Of a stretch of 64,000 bases of DNA, positions 54,401-64,000 are shown one piece after another. How positions within the stretch are numbered: the first letter of the stretch is position 1; each line of letters opens with the position of its first letter. Source of the DNA: Pseudomonas sp. S09G 359 (GTDB lineage Bacteria; Pseudomonadota; Gammaproteobacteria; Pseudomonadales; Pseudomonadaceae). The stretch is taken from positions 4,803,501-4,867,500 of the forward strand of contig NZ_CP025263.1 in NCBI RefSeq assembly GCF_002843605.1. Direction: 5' to 3'. The notes under the pieces were generated by a model, which had not been told where the DNA came from, did not search any database, and saw only the letters and a program-made list of their open reading frames with translations. Both the position numbers and the translations under genes were made by a program.

Positions 54401-57400
54401 GGTAGGCCTGATGCTGCGGCAAGCTGATAAATGGCAGCGCGTCGGCCGGGTAGTTGTCCAGTACCGGCGAATCATCTTCCAGGCACCAGCACGCCACGCT
54501 CGCCGGCAATTCGCCGAGGGCGGCAAACATCGCTGCGTCACTGAGCAGCAGGCCGATGCCGCTGTCTTCAATCATGTAGTGCAGGCGGTCCAGCGGGTAT
54601 TCTGGGTCCAGCGGCACATAGGCGCCACCGGCCTTGAGGATCGCCAGCAGACCGATAACCATCTCCAGCGAGCGCGGCAGCGCCAGGCCAACGCGCACCT
54701 GCGGGCCGACGCCACGCTCGCGCAGCATCCAGGCCAGGCGGTTGGCGCGGGCGTCGAGCTCGGCGTACGTCAGGGTCTCACCGGCAAAGGTCAGCGCCGG
54801 TGCGTCGGCACGCTTGCGCGCCTGCTGGCTGAACAGTTGATGGAGGCACTGGTCGAGACGATGCTCACCGGCCTCGACACCCAGGCTGTCCTGCAACGCG
54901 CGCTGTTCGGCGACAGTCAGCAACGGCAGTTCACTGAGGCGCTGCTGCGGGTTGGCGATCAGTGCTTCGAGCAGGTTACGCCAATGCTCGGCCATGCGCG
55001 CAATGCGCGGTTCGTCGAACAGGTCGGTGCTATAGGTCAGGCAGCAACCCAGGCGATGGTCGAGGTCGGTGACTTCCAGGTTGAGGTCGAACTTGGTCGC
55101 GCGGGCATCGTTGGCCAGGTACTCGACGGTCATGCCGGCCAACTGGCGGCTTTGCTGGAATTCCCAGCGCTGCACGTTGCACATCACCTGGAACAGCGGG
55201 TTGTACGCCGCGCTGCGCGGCGGTTGCAGGGCCTCTACCAGGTGGTCGAACGGCAGGTCCTGGTGGGACTGGCCCTCGATCACGGTATGGCGCACTTGCT
55301 CGAACAACTGCGCCACATTCATCTGCCCATTGAGCTGGCAACGCAGCACCTGGGTATTGAGGAACGCGCCGATCAGCCCTTCGCTTTCCGGGCGGATGCG
55401 GTTGGCCACCGGCGCGCCGATGCGCAGGTCGGTCTGGCCGCTGTAGCGGTAGAGCAACACGGCCAGGGTGGCCGTCATGGTCATGAACAGGGTCAGGCCA
55501 CGTTCGGCATTGAACGCGCGAACACGCGCGGCCAGCTCGTCGCTCAGGTCGAAGCGGTACAGCTCGCCCTGGTGGCTTTGCACCGGTGGGCGTGGGCGGT
55601 CGGCGGGCAGTTCCAGCAGCGGGTGTTCGTGGCCCAACTGTGCGGTCCAGTAGTCCAGCTGGCGTTGGCGCTCGCCGCCTTCCAGCCACTGGCGTTGCCA
55701 CACGCTGTAGTCCAGGTATTGCACCGGCAACGGCGCCAGCGGCGACAGGCGTTCGTCGATAAAGGCTTCGTAGAGCGCACTGAGTTCACGGGCAAAAATG
55801 TCCATGGCCCAGCCTTCGGTGACGATATGGTGCAGGGTCAGCACCAGGTAGTGTTCCTGCTCACCGGCCTTGACCAGGCAGGCGCGCAACAACGGCCCGG
55901 TTTCCAGGTTGAACGGGGTGTGGGCCTCGTGATCGGCCAATTGTTGCAAGCGTTGCTCGCGTTCGCTTTCGTTGAGTGCCGAGACATCCTGCCAGTCCAT
56001 GCGCAGGCCGGTCTGCGCCGACACCTTCTGATAGGCCACACCATCGACGCTCGGGAAGGTGGTGCGCAGGGTTTCGTGGCGCATGATCAAGGCTTGCAAC
56101 GCGGCCTCAAAACGCCCCACATCCAGCACGCCACGCAGGCGCGCCATGCCGCCGACGTTATAGGCCGGGCTGTCCGGCTCCATCTGCCACAGGAACCACA
56201 TGCGCTGCTGGGAGTACGACAACGGCACCGGCTGGCTGCGGTCGACCTTGGCGATAGCGGTTTGCTGGTTGCGCTGGCCCGACGCCTGGATCAGCTCGAC
56301 CTGCTCGGCAAACGCGCCCAACTCACTGGCTTCGAACAAGGTGCGCAACGGCAGCTCAACGTCGCAGGCCTGACGGGTACGGGAGATGATTTGCGTGGCC
56401 AGCAACGAGTGGCCGCCGAGGGCGAAAAAGTCATCGCGCAGGCCGATACGTGGCAGGCCCAGCACCTCGCGCCAGATCGCCGCGATCTGCTGTTGCAGCG
56501 GTGTCTCCGGCTCCACGTGTTCTCGGGTTTGCCACACCGGCTCCGGCAACGCGCGGCGGTCGAGTTTGCCGCTGGGGCTCAGGGGCATGGCCTCCAGGCG
56601 CATCAGCTGCGCGGGCACCATGTACTCCGGCAGCTCGGCGGCCAGCGCGGCTTTTACGTCCTGTTCGTCCAGCGCGGTATGGGCCGTGTAATAGCCGATC
56701 AACTGCGCATCACGCACCAGCACCACGGCCTGGGCGATACCGTCCTGGGCCAGCAGGCGCGCTTCGATTTCTTCCGGTTCCACACGGAAGCCACGCAGCT
56801 TGACCTGCTGGTCGAGGCGGCCGAGGTATTCGAGCACGCCATCGCGACTCCAGCGCGCGCGGTCACCGGTGCGATACAGGCGTGCGCCCTGGTGATCGGC
56901 GATAAAGCGCTCAGCCGTCAACCCGGCACGCCCGAGGTAACCCCGGGCCAGGCCGATGCCACCGATGCACAGTTCACCCGGAACACCCAGCGGTACAGGA
57001 TTGAGCTGCTCATCCAGCACGCGGCAGATCACATTGCCCAGCGGCCGGCCGATGGGCGAGCGCTCGCCGTCCGCCACGGTGCAGTGCCAGTGGGTCACGT
57101 TGATCGCGGTTTCAGTCGGGCCATAGCGGTTGTGCAATTGCACCGCCGGCAACTGCGCCAACACGCGATTACGCAACTCGGCAGGCAAGGCTTCACCGCC
57201 GGAGAACAGCCGACGCAGGCTGGTGCATTCAGCAACCAGCGGCTCGTCGATAAACAGCTGCAACAGCGGCGGCACAAAGTGCAGCGTGGTCACCGCGTGT
57301 TCCTGCACCAACTGCGCGATGCGGTGCGGGTCGCGATGTTCACCGGGGCCCGCCAACACCAGGCGGCAGCCGGTGATCAATGGCCAGAAGCACTCCCACA

Positions 57401-60400
57401 CCGACACGTCAAAACTGATCGGGGCCTTTTGCATCAGTACATCGGTGTCATTCAATTGATAGGTGGCCTGCATCCACTGCAAGCGTTCGGCCAGGGCCGC
57501 ATGGGTATTGCCCACGCCTTTGGGCTGGCCGGTGGAGCCGGAGGTGTAGATCACGTAGGCGAGGTTATCGCCATTCAGGTGCAGGCCCGGTGGCTGGGTC
57601 GGCCAGTTGTCCAGATGCAGGCTATCCATGGCAATCACGCACACGCCTTCGGCGCTCGGCACGTGTTCCAGCAAGGCGGTCTGGGTCAGCAGCAGGTGCA
57701 CGCCGCTGTCCTTGAGCATGTAGGCCAGGCGCTCGGCGGGGTAGTCCGGGTCCAGCGGCACATAAGCGCCGCCGGCCTTGAGGATCGCCAGCAGGCCGAT
57801 CAGCAGTTGCGGCGAACGCTCGGCGGCGATGGCCACGCACACGTCCGGGCCGACGCCTTTGTCGCGCAGGTAGTGAGCCAGGCGGTTGGCCTGGGTGTGC
57901 AGTTGCGCGAAGGTCAGGCTGCCCCCCTCCCACACCAAGGCGGTGTTATCCGAGGCTTGAAGGTTGAGCAGTTCGGGCAGCCACTGCTGGGCCGGTGCGC
58001 ACGGCGCCTGGCTCCACGGCTGCTGTTCGTCTTGCTGCATCAGCGTGAGGTCGCCGATGGCCAGCTGCGGTTGCGCGCACACGGCCTGCAGCAGGTGGAT
58101 GAAATGCTCGGCCAGGCGCTGGATGGTGGCGCTGTCGAACAGTTCATCGGCGTAGTCGAACGACAGGCTCAAGCGCCCGTTGCGGTCTTCTTCGCTGTGC
58201 AGTTGCAGGTCGAACTTGGCTTCGCGGCTGTGCCATGGCAGCTCATCGGCGAGCATGCCCGGCAGGCGGCGCAAGGCACTCAAATCACGTTGCTGGTGGT
58301 TGAACATCACCTGGAACAGGCCCTGTTCGCGCGCTTGCGGGAAGGCTTCCAGCAGTTGTTCGAACGGCAGGTCCTGATGGGCCTGGGCGCCCAATGCCGT
58401 CTGGCGGGTCGTGGCCAACAAGGCGCTGAATGGCTGCCGACCGTCCAGCTCGGCGCGCAGCACCAGGGTGTTGATGAAGAAGCCGACCAGGCCTTGGGTT
58501 TCCTGGCGCGGGCGGTTGGCGTTGGGCACGCCGATGCGGATATCGCGTTGACCGCTGTAGCGGTAGAGCAAGCTCTGGAACGCCGCGAGCAACAGCATGA
58601 ACGGCGTGGACTCATGGGCCTGGGCGGTCTGGCGGATCGCCTCGCTGACGCTGGCGCTCAGCCGCACGGTATGCCGCGCTGCGCTGTGAAGGTGCTGCGC
58701 CGAACGCGGGTGGTCAGTGGCCAGGCTCAGGGGCGGATGCTCCTCGCCCAACTGCGCTTTCCAGTACGCCAGTTGCCGCTGGCCTTCGCCCTCGGCCAGC
58801 CATTGGCGCTGCCAGCTGCCGTAGTCGGCGTACTGCAATGCCAGCGGCGGCAGTTCCAAGGCTTGGCCTTGGGACGCGGCGGCATACAGGCGCGAGAACT
58901 CATCGATCAGGATATTCAGCGACCAGCCATCGGCGATGATGTGGTGCAGGGTCACCAGCAAGTGGTGATCTTCATCATCCAGGCGCACCAGGGTTACCCA
59001 CAGCAGCGGGCCGTTTTCCAGGTCGAAATGGGTGCGCGCCTGGTCTTCGCGGATCTGTTGCGCGCGGGCATCGCGCTCGGCGGCGGGCAGGTCGCTGAGA
59101 TCGATGACTTGCAGGTTGAAGTCCGTGGTTGCATCGACGCGCTGGAAGGCCTGGCCGTCGCGTTCATAGAAGCGCGTGCGCAGGGCTTCGTGGCGCTGGA
59201 TCAGTTGCTCGAAGCTGGCGCGCACTGCGTCTTCATCCAGCTCGCCACGCAAGCGCAAGGCGCCGGGGATGGTGTAGGCGCTGCTGTGGGGGTCCAGTTG
59301 CCAGGTGATCCACAGGCGGTTCTGTGCCAGGGATTGCGGCAGTTCGTCCTGGCGCGACAAGCTGTGGATCGCGCCTTGGGCAACGCCGCCATCGTGTTGC
59401 AACTGCGCGACACTCGCGGCAAAGCCGGCCAGGCTCGGCGCCTCGAACAGCATGCGCAGGTTCAGCTCCAGGCCCAGGCTTTCACGCAGGCGCGCGACCA
59501 CCTGGGTGGCGGTGATCGAGTTGCCGCCGAGCAGGAAAAAGTGATCATCCGCGGCCACGGATTCCACTTGCAGTTGCTCACACCAGATTGCAGCAATCCT
59601 GTTTTGCAGCGCGGATTCCAGCCCAGCATCACTCGCCTGCGCTTGCAGGCCGGGGAACTGTGCATAGCTGTCGAGGCTGCCATCAGCCTGGCGAATCGCG
59701 CACGCTGCGCGCTGCACTTTGCCGCTGGAGGTTTTCGGCAGTGCGCCAGGGTTGAGCAACACCACCACGCTTGGCGCCTGTTGATAAGCCTCGGCCACGG
59801 CTTGGCGGATGGCCTTGATCAGCGCTTCGGGCGGCAGGATTTTCTGCACGCTGCGGCTTATTTCGGCGGCAATACCGATGCCTTCCAGGCCCTGGTCATT
59901 CACCGCAAACGCGGCGACCCGGCCCTTGCGCACCACCTCAACTTCACGCTCGATGGTCTGTTCGATGTCCTGGGGATACAAGTTGTGGCCGCGCACGATC
60001 AACAGGTCTTTGAGGCGACCGGTGATGTACACCTCGCCCTCGCGGATAAAGCCCAGGTCGCCGGTGCGCAGCCAGGTGCGGCCGGCATGTTCTACGAAGG
60101 TCCTGGCGCTGGCTTCAGGGTTGCGCCAATAGCCGTGCGCAATGCTTGGGCCCGTGGCCCAGAGTTCGCCGACCTGGTTGTCGGACAGTTCGCCCAGGGT
60201 GTGCGGGTCGGCAATCAGCACCGCGTGTTCCGGCTGGCTGGTGCCGCAACTCATGATCGCACTGCCCTGCCCGGCTTCGACACGGTTGGCGGCCAGGGCC
60301 TGTTCGTCGACCCGCAGGGCCGGGATGCCCTGGCCACGGCGCCCGCCTGCGACAAACAGCGTCGCCTCGGCCAGCCCATAAGAGGCGAAGAAATTATTCG

Positions 60401-61340
60401 AGCTGAAACCGCAGACGGCGAACTTCTCGGCGAAGCGTTCCAGGGTGTCGAGGCGGATCGGTTCGGAGCCCGAGTAGGCCACGCGCCATTTGCTCAAGTC
60501 CAGACGTTCCAGGGCCGACTCACTGACCCGCTCACTGCACAGGCGATAGGCGAAATCCGGGCCGCCGCTGATGGTGCCACCGTATTCGCTGATCGCTTCC
60601 AGCCAGCGCAACGGCCGGCCGAGGAAGTACGCCGGCGACATCAACACGCAAGGCACGCCGCTGAAAATCGGTTGCAGCAGGCCGCCGATCAGGCCCATGT
60701 CGTGGTACAGCGGCAGCCAGCTGACGATCACGTCATCCGGGTTGAGGTCGATGCCGAAGCCGCGACGGATCAGCACTTCGTTGGCCACCAGGTTGCCGTG
60801 GCTGACTTGCACGCCCTTGGGCAACGCGGTGGAGCCGGAGGTGTATTGCAGGAAGGCGATGTCATCGGCCTGCAGGTCGGGGGCGACCCACTGGCCAGTG
60901 TTCTCCAGGGTATCGACGCTCAATACCGGCGGCGCATTTTCGATCTGCGCCAGGCCGTCGGCGAGGCTGGCGATGGTCAGCAACAGGCGCGGTTCGGCGT
61001 CACTGATGATCGACAGCAAGCGCTCCTGATGATGACGCTTGGTGGACTCCGGCGGGTAGGCCGGCACCGCGATTACCCCGGCATACAGGCAACCAAAGAA
61101 CGCCGCGACGTAATCCGGGCCACTGGGGAACAACAGCACCGCGCGATCACCCAGTGCGGCATTGGCCTGCAACGCGGCGGCGATGCTGCGGGCGCGCTGG
61201 TCCAGGTCACGGTAACTGAGCACCACGCTGTGTTCGGCCGACTCGGCCAGGAAGCGCAGGGCGACCTGGTCCGGGGTCTGCTCGGCGCGACGTTGAAGGG
61301 ACTGGACCAAAGTGCGGGGAAGTTCGAAGGCGTCCATCAT
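48444..61340 (-). CDS. pvdL: Pyoverdine chromophore NRPS PvdL
   Basis: PvdL starts pyoverdine synthesis. The 4298-residue protein is laid out as acyl-CoA ligase (about 1-560, [12 protein letters not shown] near 165), PCP ([13 protein letters not shown], about 603), C (HHIIADG, about 797), A1 (about 1265), PCP (GGHSLLATQ, about 1640), C (HHIVTEG, about 1840), A2 (about 2318), PCP (GGDSILSIQ, about 2706), E (HHLVVDG, about 2888), C (HHILIDA, about 3364), A3 (about 3840), and a terminal PCP (about 4230). By family knowledge it loads a fatty acid, L-Glu, D-Tyr (via the E domain) and L-Dab. There is no thioesterase, so the chain passes to the next synthetase. Two C domains have variant His motifs. 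AGGAA precedes two adjacent ATG codons at 61340 and 61337. Confidence 0.97.
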   Translation of the reverse strand: MMDAFELPRTLVQSLQRRAEQTPDQVALRFLAESAEHSVVLSYRDLDQRARSIAAALQANAALGDRAVLLFPSGPDYVAAFFGCLYAGVIAVPAYPPESTKRHHQERLLSIISDAEPRLLLTIASLADGLAQIENAPPVLSVDTLENTGQWVAPDLQADDIAFLQYTSGSTALPKGVQVSHGNLVANEVLIRRGFGIDLNPDDVIVSWLPLYHDMGLIGGLLQPIFSGVPCVLMSPAYFLGRPLRWLEAISEYGGTISGGPDFAYRLCSERVSESALERLDLSKWRVAYSGSEPIRLDTLERFAEKFAVCGFSSNNFFASYGLAEATLFVAGGRRGQGIPALRVDEQALAANRVEAGQGSAIMSCGTSQPEHAVLIADPHTLGELSDNQVGELWATGPSIAHGYWRNPEASARTFVEHAGRTWLRTGDLGFIREGEVYITGRLKDLLIVRGHNLYPQDIEQTIEREVEVVRKGRVAAFAVNDQGLEGIGIAAEISRSVQKILPPEALIKAIRQAVAEAYQQAPSVVVLLNPGALPKTSSGKVQRAACAIRQADGSLDSYAQFPGLQAQASDAGLESALQNRIAAIWCEQLQVESVAADDHFFLLGGNSITATQVVARLRESLGLELNLRMLFEAPSLAGFAASVAQLQHDGGVAQGAIHSLSRQDELPQSLAQNRLWITWQLDPHSSAYTIPGALRLRGELDEDAVRASFEQLIQRHEALRTRFYERDGQAFQRVDATTDFNLQVIDLSDLPAAERDARAQQIREDQARTHFDLENGPLLWVTLVRLDDEDHHLLVTLHHIIADGWSLNILIDEFSRLYAAASQGQALELPPLALQYADYGSWQRQWLAEGEGQRQLAYWKAQLGEEHPPLSLATDHPRSAQHLHSAARHTVRLSASVSEAIRQTAQAHESTPFMLLLAAFQSLLYRYSGQRDIRIGVPNANRPRQETQGLVGFFINTLVLRAELDGRQPFSALLATTRQTALGAQAHQDLPFEQLLEAFPQAREQGLFQVMFNHQQRDLSALRRLPGMLADELPWHSREAKFDLQLHSEEDRNGRLSLSFDYADELFDSATIQRLAEHFIHLLQAVCAQPQLAIGDLTLMQQDEQQPWSQAPCAPAQQWLPELLNLQASDNTALVWEGGSLTFAQLHTQANRLAHYLRDKGVGPDVCVAIAAERSPQLLIGLLAILKAGGAYVPLDPDYPAERLAYMLKDSGVHLLLTQTALLEHVPSAEGVCVIAMDSLHLDNWPTQPPGLHLNGDNLAYVIYTSGSTGQPKGVGNTHAALAERLQWMQATYQLNDTDVLMQKAPISFDVSVWECFWPLITGCRLVLAGPGEHRDPHRIAQLVQEHAVTTLHFVPPLLQLFIDEPLVAECTSLRRLFSGGEALPAELRNRVLAQLPAVQLHNRYGPTETAINVTHWHCTVADGERSPIGRPLGNVICRVLDEQLNPVPLGVPGELCIGGIGLARGYLGRAGLTAERFIADHQGARLYRTGDRARWSRDGVLEYLGRLDQQVKLRGFRVEPEEIEARLLAQDGIAQAVVLVRDAQLIGYYTAHTALDEQDVKAALAAELPEYMVPAQLMRLEAMPLSPSGKLDRRALPEPVWQTREHVEPETPLQQQIAAIWREVLGLPRIGLRDDFFALGGHSLLATQIISRTRQACDVELPLRTLFEASELGAFAEQVELIQASGQRNQQTAIAKVDRSQPVPLSYSQQRMWFLWQMEPDSPAYNVGGMARLRGVLDVGRFEAALQALIMRHETLRTTFPSVDGVAYQKVSAQTGLRMDWQDVSALNESEREQRLQQLADHEAHTPFNLETGPLLRACLVKAGEQEHYLVLTLHHIVTEGWAMDIFARELSALYEAFIDERLSPLAPLPVQYLDYSVWQRQWLEGGERQRQLDYWTAQLGHEHPLLELPADRPRPPVQSHQGELYRFDLSDELAARVRAFNAERGLTLFMTMTATLAVLLYRYSGQTDLRIGAPVANRIRPESEGLIGAFLNTQVLRCQLNGQMNVAQLFEQVRHTVIEGQSHQDLPFDHLVEALQPPRSAAYNPLFQVMCNVQRWEFQQSRQLAGMTVEYLANDARATKFDLNLEVTDLDHRLGCCLTYSTDLFDEPRIARMAEHWRNLLEALIANPQQRLSELPLLTVAEQRALQDSLGVEAGEHRLDQCLHQLFSQQARKRADAPALTFAGETLTYAELDARANRLAWMLRERGVGPQVRVGLALPRSLEMVIGLLAILKAGGAYVPLDPEYPLDRLHYMIEDSGIGLLLSDAAMFAALGELPASVACWCLEDDSPVLDNYPADALPFISLPQHQAYLIYTSGSTGKPKGVVVSHAEIAMHCQAVIERFGMRPDDCELHFYSINFDAATERLLVPLLSGAQVVLRAQGQWDAEEICALIRTHRINILGFTPSYGSQLAQWLATQRQTLPVRMCITGGEALTGEHLQRIRAAFTPALFFNAYGPTETVVMPLASLAPQQLEEGAGSVPIGSIIGDRVAYILDADLALVPQGATGELYVGGAGLAQGYHERPGMTAERFVADPFATTGGRLYRTGDLVRQRADGLVEYLGRIDHQVKIRGFRIELGEIETRLLEHTAVREAVVLAVDSPSGKQLVAYLVSDAEHGTLRDALKAHLKAQLPDYMVPAHLIVLDSMPLTANGKLDRRALPQPDPEANRQQYVAPRNELESTLAAIWCAVLNVQQVGLDDNFFELGGDSILSIQVVSRARQAGIHFSPRDLFQHQSVQALAAVATRSEQVSAEQGVLTGSSGLTPIQHWFFDTEIPNRKHWNQALLLKPLQLLEPHRLEQALLAVLEHHDALRLSFTQRDAQWHAEHLAVPHGGVLMQAQVRDMAQCTALFTDTQRSLDLEHGPLLRALLVDGPQGQQRLLIAIHHLVVDGVSWRVLLEDLQSVYRQLSAGQSVSLPAKTSALRDWAARLQAYAGSESLREELSTWQEQLAGPAVTLPVDRPHGSLRNRDADTLSVRLDAEHTRQLLQQAPSAYRTQVNDLLLTALARVLCRWSGHASALIQLEGHGRETLFDDLDLTRSVGWFTSAYPLRLTPQHIEEAAGQGASIKAIKEQLRAVPHKGLGYGVLRYLADDQCRQTMAALPTAAITFNYLGQFDQSFGADALFHPLDESAGVAHDPDAPLPNELSVDSQVYGGELVLRWTFSRERHDQQTIRELADAYLAELQSLIAHCLKDGAGGLTPSDFPLARLTQPQLDSLPVAASVIEDVYPLTPMQEGLLLHTLLEPGTGLYYMQDRYRINSALDPERFAQAWQAVIARHEALRASFCWNVGEDMLQVIHKPGSTPIEYLDWSHAPEAEQEPRLQALLKAEREAGFDLLNQAPFHLRLIRVGEARYWFMMSNHHILIDAWCRSLLMNDFFEIYMALGEGVEAQLATPPRYRDYIAWLQRQNLNEARQWWQQNLQGFERTTPIPSDRPFLREHAGHSGGMVVGDCYTRLDARDGAQLRELAQAHQLTVNTFAQAAWALVLRRLSGDRDVLFGVTVAGRPVEMPEMQRTVGLFINSIALRVKLPEDDQRCSVRQWLSGLLDSNMQLREYEYLPLVTIQEHSELPKGQPLFDSLFVFENAPVETSVLDRAQSLNATSDSGRTHTNFPLTAVCYPGDDLGLHLSYDQRYFDETTVQGMLGEFKRLLLALVQGFHGDMADLPLIGEQEREFLVEGCNQSEHAYPLGRSYIELFEAQVSAQPQRIAASCLDEQWTYDQLNRRSNGLGHALIAAGVGLDQPVALLGERNLDLLGMIIGSFKAGAGYLPLDPGLPHSRLSRIIDLSRTPLLVCTEACREQAIELLDGTDCQLLVWEEVPGRGENPGVYSGPDNLAYVIYTSGSTGLPKGVMVEQRGMLNNQLSKVPYLDLSAADVIAQTASQSFDISVWQFLAAPLFGARVDIVPNTLAHDPQGLLEHVQAQGITVLESVPSLIQGMLAQDRISLDGLRWMLPTGEAMPPELAHQWLQRYPQIGLVNAYGPAECSDDVAFFRVDVASTRGTYLPIGTPTDNNRLYLLDGALELVPQGAVGELCVAGTGVGRGYVSDPLRTAQVFVPNPFGAAGERLYRTGDLARRRSDGVLEYVGRIDHQVKIRGYRIELGEIEARLHEQPEVRDAAVGVQEGVNGKHLVGYLVAADETLSQSERLDRIKQRLRAELPEYMVPLHWLWLARLPLNANGKLDRKALPELEIGQLHSQDYLAPRNELEGTLAAIWAEVLKVERVGVQDNFFELGGHSLLATQIASRVQKTLQRDVPLRAMFECSTVAELAEYIDGLAANDISAEKVDRLSDLMAELEGL

Positions 61341-61397
61341 GGGGTTCCTGCCTGAAATCGGCTTGCGGGAAATTCGGGAATTAGGGGGGACCAGGCT

Positions 61398-62150
61398 TCA
61401 GCCGGCGGCCACTGGCCGCGCTACACCATTGCGCCAGCGGGCCAAGTGTTCGTCGGCGTAGCGCCGTACGCAGCGCAATACGGCGCTTTCGTGTTGCATG
61501 AGGAAGAAGTGGTGGCCCTCGAACATGTCCAGGGAAAAGCCACTGGCGGCATCGAGTTGCCAGTCGAGCAGTTGGTCAGCGCGTACGCTGTCCTGCTTGC
61601 CGCCAAACACATGGATCGGCATACCCAACGGCTCGCGCTCGCCGTAGCTGAAACTGCCGCACAGCAGAAAATCGGCGCGCAGGATCGGCAGCATCAACGC
61701 CATCAACTCAGGGTTGGCCAGGGCTTCTTCGGCGGTGCCTTGCAATTCGCGCAGGCGGGCGATCAGTTGCTCATCGGTTTTTTCGATAGCGTATTCGCTG
61801 ACATCGCGCCGCGCCGGGCCGGCCGTACCGGAGGCGAACAGCGCCAACGGCGCCGGCAGGTTGCGCGCGTTCAAGGCGTGCGCCAGCTCGAAGGCCAGCA
61901 GGCCGCCAAGGCTATGCCCGAACAAGGCATAGGGGCCGTTGAGGTCGCGGCTGATTTCATCCGCAAGCTGCACCGCCAAGGCCTGGATATCGCGCTGCAA
62001 CGGCTCGTCCATGCGCATGCCACGGCCGGGCAGCTCCAGCGGGCTGACCTGGATCCAGTCCGGCATGGCTCGGCGCCAACGCGCATAAACCATGGCGCTG
62101 GCACCCGAATAGGGCAGGCAGAACAGGCGCAGCCGAGTCGGCGTGTTCAT
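61398..62150 (-). CDS. pvdG: Type II thioesterase PvdG
   Basis: Type II thioesterases clear misprimed or stalled intermediates from NRPS carrier domains. The 250-residue protein begins [20 protein letters not shown] and has Ser80 in [12 protein letters not shown], a late Asp in the FGGKQDS region and His in FEGHHFFL. It is 57 bp upstream of pvdL in the same direction. Its ATG overlaps the stop of a 17-codon leader ORF with a much better ribosome site, so translation may be coupled. A PvdS-type promoter lies 112 bp upstream. Confidence 0.95.
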   Translation of the reverse strand: MNTPTRLRLFCLPYSGASAMVYARWRRAMPDWIQVSPLELPGRGMRMDEPLQRDIQALAVQLADEISRDLNGPYALFGHSLGGLLAFELAHALNARNLPAPLALFASGTAGPARRDVSEYAIEKTDEQLIARLRELQGTAEEALANPELMALMLPILRADFLLCGSFSYGEREPLGMPIHVFGGKQDSVRADQLLDWQLDAASGFSLDMFEGHHFFLMQHESAVLRCVRRYADEHLARWRNGVARPVAAG

Positions 62151-62200
62151 CGAACGGCGACGCCAAACTGAAACACGCTGTGTGCACGATAAAAACCCAT
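62147..62200 (-). CDS. Candidate 17-residue leader peptide upstream of pvdG
   Basis: A consensus AGGAGG (62211-62206) lies 5 nt before an ATG that opens [17 protein letters not shown] and stops at TGA, which overlaps the pvdG ATG as ATGA. pvdG itself has no good ribosome site. The arrangement predicts that ribosomes ending the leader reinitiate on pvdG. No homology is known to me. Confidence 0.55.
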   Translation of the reverse strand: MGFYRAHSVFQFGVAVR

Positions 62201-62261
62201 TTCGTCCTCCTGCGGGTGTTGATCCTTGGCCGTTTCACTTACGGACCTGTCACCCAGAAGA

Positions 62262-62285
62262 ACGGACGGCACCGGCAAATAATTA
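62262..62285 (-). promoter_or_regulatory. PvdS-dependent (IS-box-like) promoter of pvdG-pvdL
   Basis: On the minus strand the sequence reads TAATT-N16-CGT, one base from the TAAAT-N16-CGT consensus that is perfectly matched before pvdH. Transcription from here would include the leader peptide, pvdG and pvdL. Confidence 0.65.
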
Positions 62286-62353
62286 GTCGCCGGGCGCAAG
62301 CGAGACGCGGTTCACATCGAACAAGAAAGCATAAGATTAGTTCGTCTTCTCAT

Positions 62354-62382
62354 TTGACAATCATTATCATTAAGCATAATTT
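62354..62382 (+). promoter_or_regulatory. Fur-box-like site and promoter of pvdS
   Basis: TTGACAATCATTATCATTAA contains the AATCATTATCATT core typical of Fur boxes and starts with a TTGACA -35 hexamer; CATAAT (15-bp spacing) or TAATTT (17-bp) could be the -10. Iron-loaded Fur bound here would shut off pvdS. Confidence 0.78.
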
Positions 62383-62452
62383 GTTGCCCGATGTGTAGGA
62401 GGCCTCAGCAAGGACGCCCTCCCCTAACCTCTTTTGCGACAAGGTGATTTCC

Positions 62453-63004
62453 ATGACGGAACAAGTAACCACAGGCAGGTGCGACTCACCTCTTCTCCAG
62501 GCGTTCGTCGACAATCGACTGATTTTGGTGAAGATCGCGGCACGTATTACCGGTTGCCGCTCCCGCGCCGAAGACGTAGTGCAGGACGCCTATTTCCGCC
62601 TGCAATCAGCGCCGACCATCACATCATCGTTCAAGGCGCAGCTCAGCTATCTGTTCCAGATCGTGCGCAACCTGGCGATCGATCACTACCGCAAGCAGGC
62701 CCTGGAGCTCAAATACTCCGGGACGGAAGAGGAAGGCTTGAATGTGGTTATTCACGGCGCTTCACCGGAAACCTCGCACATCAATTTCAGCACCCTGGAA
62801 AACATCGCCGACGCCCTGACGGAGCTGCCCCAGCGCACCCGCTACGCGTTTGAGATGTACCGCCTGCACGGCGTACCGCAAAAGGACATCGCCAAGGAAC
62901 TGGGCGTATCGCCGACCCTGGTGAACTTCATGATCCGCGATGCGCTGGTGCATTGCCGCAAGGTGTCGGGCAGCCACAGCGACACCTTCGCCCGCCGGGT
63001 CTGA
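62453..63004 (+). CDS. pvdS: Extracytoplasmic-function sigma factor PvdS
   Basis: PvdS directs RNA polymerase to iron-starvation promoters of pyoverdine genes. The 183-residue protein is close to P. aeruginosa PvdS: CDSPLLQAFVDNRLILVKIA, then CRSRAEDVVQDAYFRLQSAP (region 2) and LHGVPQKDIAKELGVSPTLV (region 4). The ATG at 62453 has AAGGTG 6 nt upstream; the GTG three codons earlier overlaps that site and is rejected. It is divergent from pvdG-pvdL, its target, and is under a Fur-like site. Confidence 0.97.
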   Translation: MTEQVTTGRCDSPLLQAFVDNRLILVKIAARITGCRSRAEDVVQDAYFRLQSAPTITSSFKAQLSYLFQIVRNLAIDHYRKQALELKYSGTEEEGLNVVIHGASPETSHINFSTLENIADALTELPQRTRYAFEMYRLHGVPQKDIAKELGVSPTLVNFMIRDALVHCRKVSGSHSDTFARRV

Positions 63005-63009
63005 GCGCA

Positions 63010-63048
63010 GGCTGATCGCTCCCGGGTCGGGAACGATCAGCCCCCTTT
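63010..63048 (+). terminator. Terminator between pvdS and the pvdY-like gene
   Basis: GGCTGATCG / CGATCAGCC plus inner TCCCG / CGGGA form a long stem with a 3-nt top loop, followed by CCCTTT. It lies 6 bp after the pvdS stop and just inside the end of the convergent gene. Confidence 0.7.
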
Positions 63049-64000
63049 CAGGCTAAATCGCACCGATCAAAAAACCGCTCCCGCCCCAGAATCATCAACG
63101 CCGCACGCTTGTGAGGGAAATCGAATTCCTTCTCACAGTGGAAACACTGGTTGTGCATATGCCCGATCATCTTCGCATTGTCGGCACGCGGCTCCGCCAC
63201 CACGCGCTGGGTGCGCGGGTCATCCAGAAACAGGTAGTGCACCAGCGCCGAGAGCCAGCTGGCGACCTTGTGCGGGCCACGGTGATGCTCCTCGCCCACC
63301 AGCATGTGAATGCCACGGTCATAGTCACCAGCATCGTAGAACGGCGCGATGCGGTCTTCCTTGGCCCAGTAGGCTTCGAAATAAGCGAAGGGTTCGTCAT
63401 CGAAACAGCCGATCAACGTCAGGGTGTGCGGGTCGGCTTGGAGTTTGTCGAGGTACTCGCGGTGCTGTTCCAGGCTGCCGCTTTCCTGCCAGAAACTCGC
63501 CACGCGGGGGCTGTTCTGCCAACGATTGAAGCGGGCCAGGTCCACATCGATCTCAACCGTGCGCAGCGAAATCCAGGCGCCCAGGCGCGCGTCATAACGA
63601 CGATAAACTTCACCCCGCGGCTTCGGCGCACGCGCAGGGTGGCGCTTGCCGCCACTGATCACCATCTGCTGCGGGTAGCTGCCACCCATCGATTGCCCGA
63701 GCCACGGCTGGGGTAATTGCCAGAACTGGGTGCGCTCGCAATGAAACTGCCCGGCCACCTCAGTGGCGACCAGCAGGCCACTGCGCAAGGCGTCTTCCGG
63801 CACATGCTCCAGGCACCACACCAGCCGCTGCCGGGCCGGCTCCTTGGTGAACAACCAATAACAGGCCGCCCACAAAGCGCGGGCCGGAGCGACATGGCCG
63901 GCGTCCTGCAAATGCACGTGCAATGCGTCACCACGCTCAAGGCGCAAACGCAGCAGAGGCTCGCCCTCCAGCGTCAGGCTCAGGTGGCTTTCGGTTTCAT
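63048..64000 (-). CDS. PvdY-type siderophore acetyltransferase (5' end beyond window)
   Basis: The frame is open to the window edge, so the start is missing; at least 316 codons are present. The C-terminal half is a GNAT domain of the IucB/RhbD type: DYDRGIHMLVGEEHHRGPHK acetyl-CoA loop region, then VVAEPRADNAKMIGHMHNQC and FDFPHKRAALMILGRERFF. Such enzymes acetylate hydroxylated amines, and in pyoverdine loci this gene (pvdY/pvdYII) next to pvdS is thought to acetylate N5-hydroxyornithine. The Met at 63947 is internal; similarity-like sequence continues before it. Confidence 0.85.
   Translation of the reverse strand, partial: ETESHLSLTLEGEPLLRLRLERGDALHVHLQDAGHVAPARALWAACYWLFTKEPARQRLVWCLEHVPEDALRSGLLVATEVAGQFHCERTQFWQLPQPWLGQSMGGSYPQQMVISGGKRHPARAPKPRGEVYRRYDARLGAWISLRTVEIDVDLARFNRWQNSPRVASFWQESGSLEQHREYLDKLQADPHTLTLIGCFDDEPFAYFEAYWAKEDRIAPFYDAGDYDRGIHMLVGEEHHRGPHKVASWLSALVHYLFLDDPRTQRVVAEPRADNAKMIGHMHNQCFHCEKEFDFPHKRAALMILGRERFFDRCDLA

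Noticed and set aside
52998..61355. A 2785-codon open frame on the plus strand opposite pvdL, plus 48843-52592
   Set aside because: These are antisense shadows of a high-GC NRPS gene; the product is rich in Gln, His, Arg and Val with no domain, whereas the minus strand encodes all NRPS motifs.
48444..62150. PvdL as a complete releasing synthetase
   Set aside because: There is no terminal thioesterase domain; the last PCP is followed by only about 30 residues, so the chain must go to another NRPS outside the window.
1..64000. tRNA or rRNA genes
   Set aside because: I saw no cloverleaf with a TTCGA/TTCAA arm and 3' CCA, nor any rRNA-like stretch, but a covariance search was not possible.

Overview
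The window is chromosomal DNA from a fluorescent Pseudomonas, most likely of the P. fluorescens group. The evidence is a pyoverdine locus (pvdH, pvdL, pvdG, pvdS and a pvdY-type acetyltransferase) at the right end, Pseudomonas-type gene order throughout, high-GC codon use, and about ten REP/REPIN elements of the GTGGGAG / GTGGCGAGCGGG types between genes.

Left part (1-12.9 kb): the 5' end of aroC, an alpha/beta hydrolase, a C-terminally anchored unknown, prmB, an isochorismatase-fold hydrolase, a small membrane protein, smrB, folE and a glutaredoxin-like protein. Then come a split AtuA pair with a CitMHS transporter and a divergent LysR regulator, a glutathione S-transferase, a PLP aminotransferase and a divergent MarR regulator.

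Purine region (13-28.7 kb): an AzgA-type NCS2 permease and a LysE exporter, then a 1731-codon toxin-like gene, then a complete urate catabolic set: uraH (divergent), puuE, uraD, alc, allA, puuD, an NCS2 urate/xanthine permease and a Tsx-like outer-membrane channel. These would carry urate to ureidoglycolate and glyoxylate with release of urea. A near-identical palindrome (TTGTATACAA) lies upstream of the first permease and twice between uraH and puuE, suggesting one regulon with the toxin-like gene lodged inside it.

Central part (28.7-38 kb): a patatin, an LpxL-type acyltransferase, minCDE, an RluA-family pseudouridine synthase, the M18 aminopeptidase apeB, a 58-residue membrane protein and a large MscS-family channel. 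A long two-level hairpin follows minE.

Right part (38-64 kb): mbtH-like and pvdH behind a PvdS-type promoter. Next is a ~710 bp nested inverted repeat containing two Y-shaped (three-way-junction) modules, one end of which supplies the last ~44 codons of an AmpD-like amidase. Then come a DsbRS-like two-component system with a divergent dsbD-tlpA-dsbG operon, an orphan unknown protein, and pvdL (12.9 kb NRPS), pvdG, pvdS and a truncated pvdY-like gene. PvdS-type promoters precede pvdH and pvdG, and a Fur-like site precedes pvdS: iron limitation would relieve Fur, raise PvdS, and turn on both pyoverdine units.
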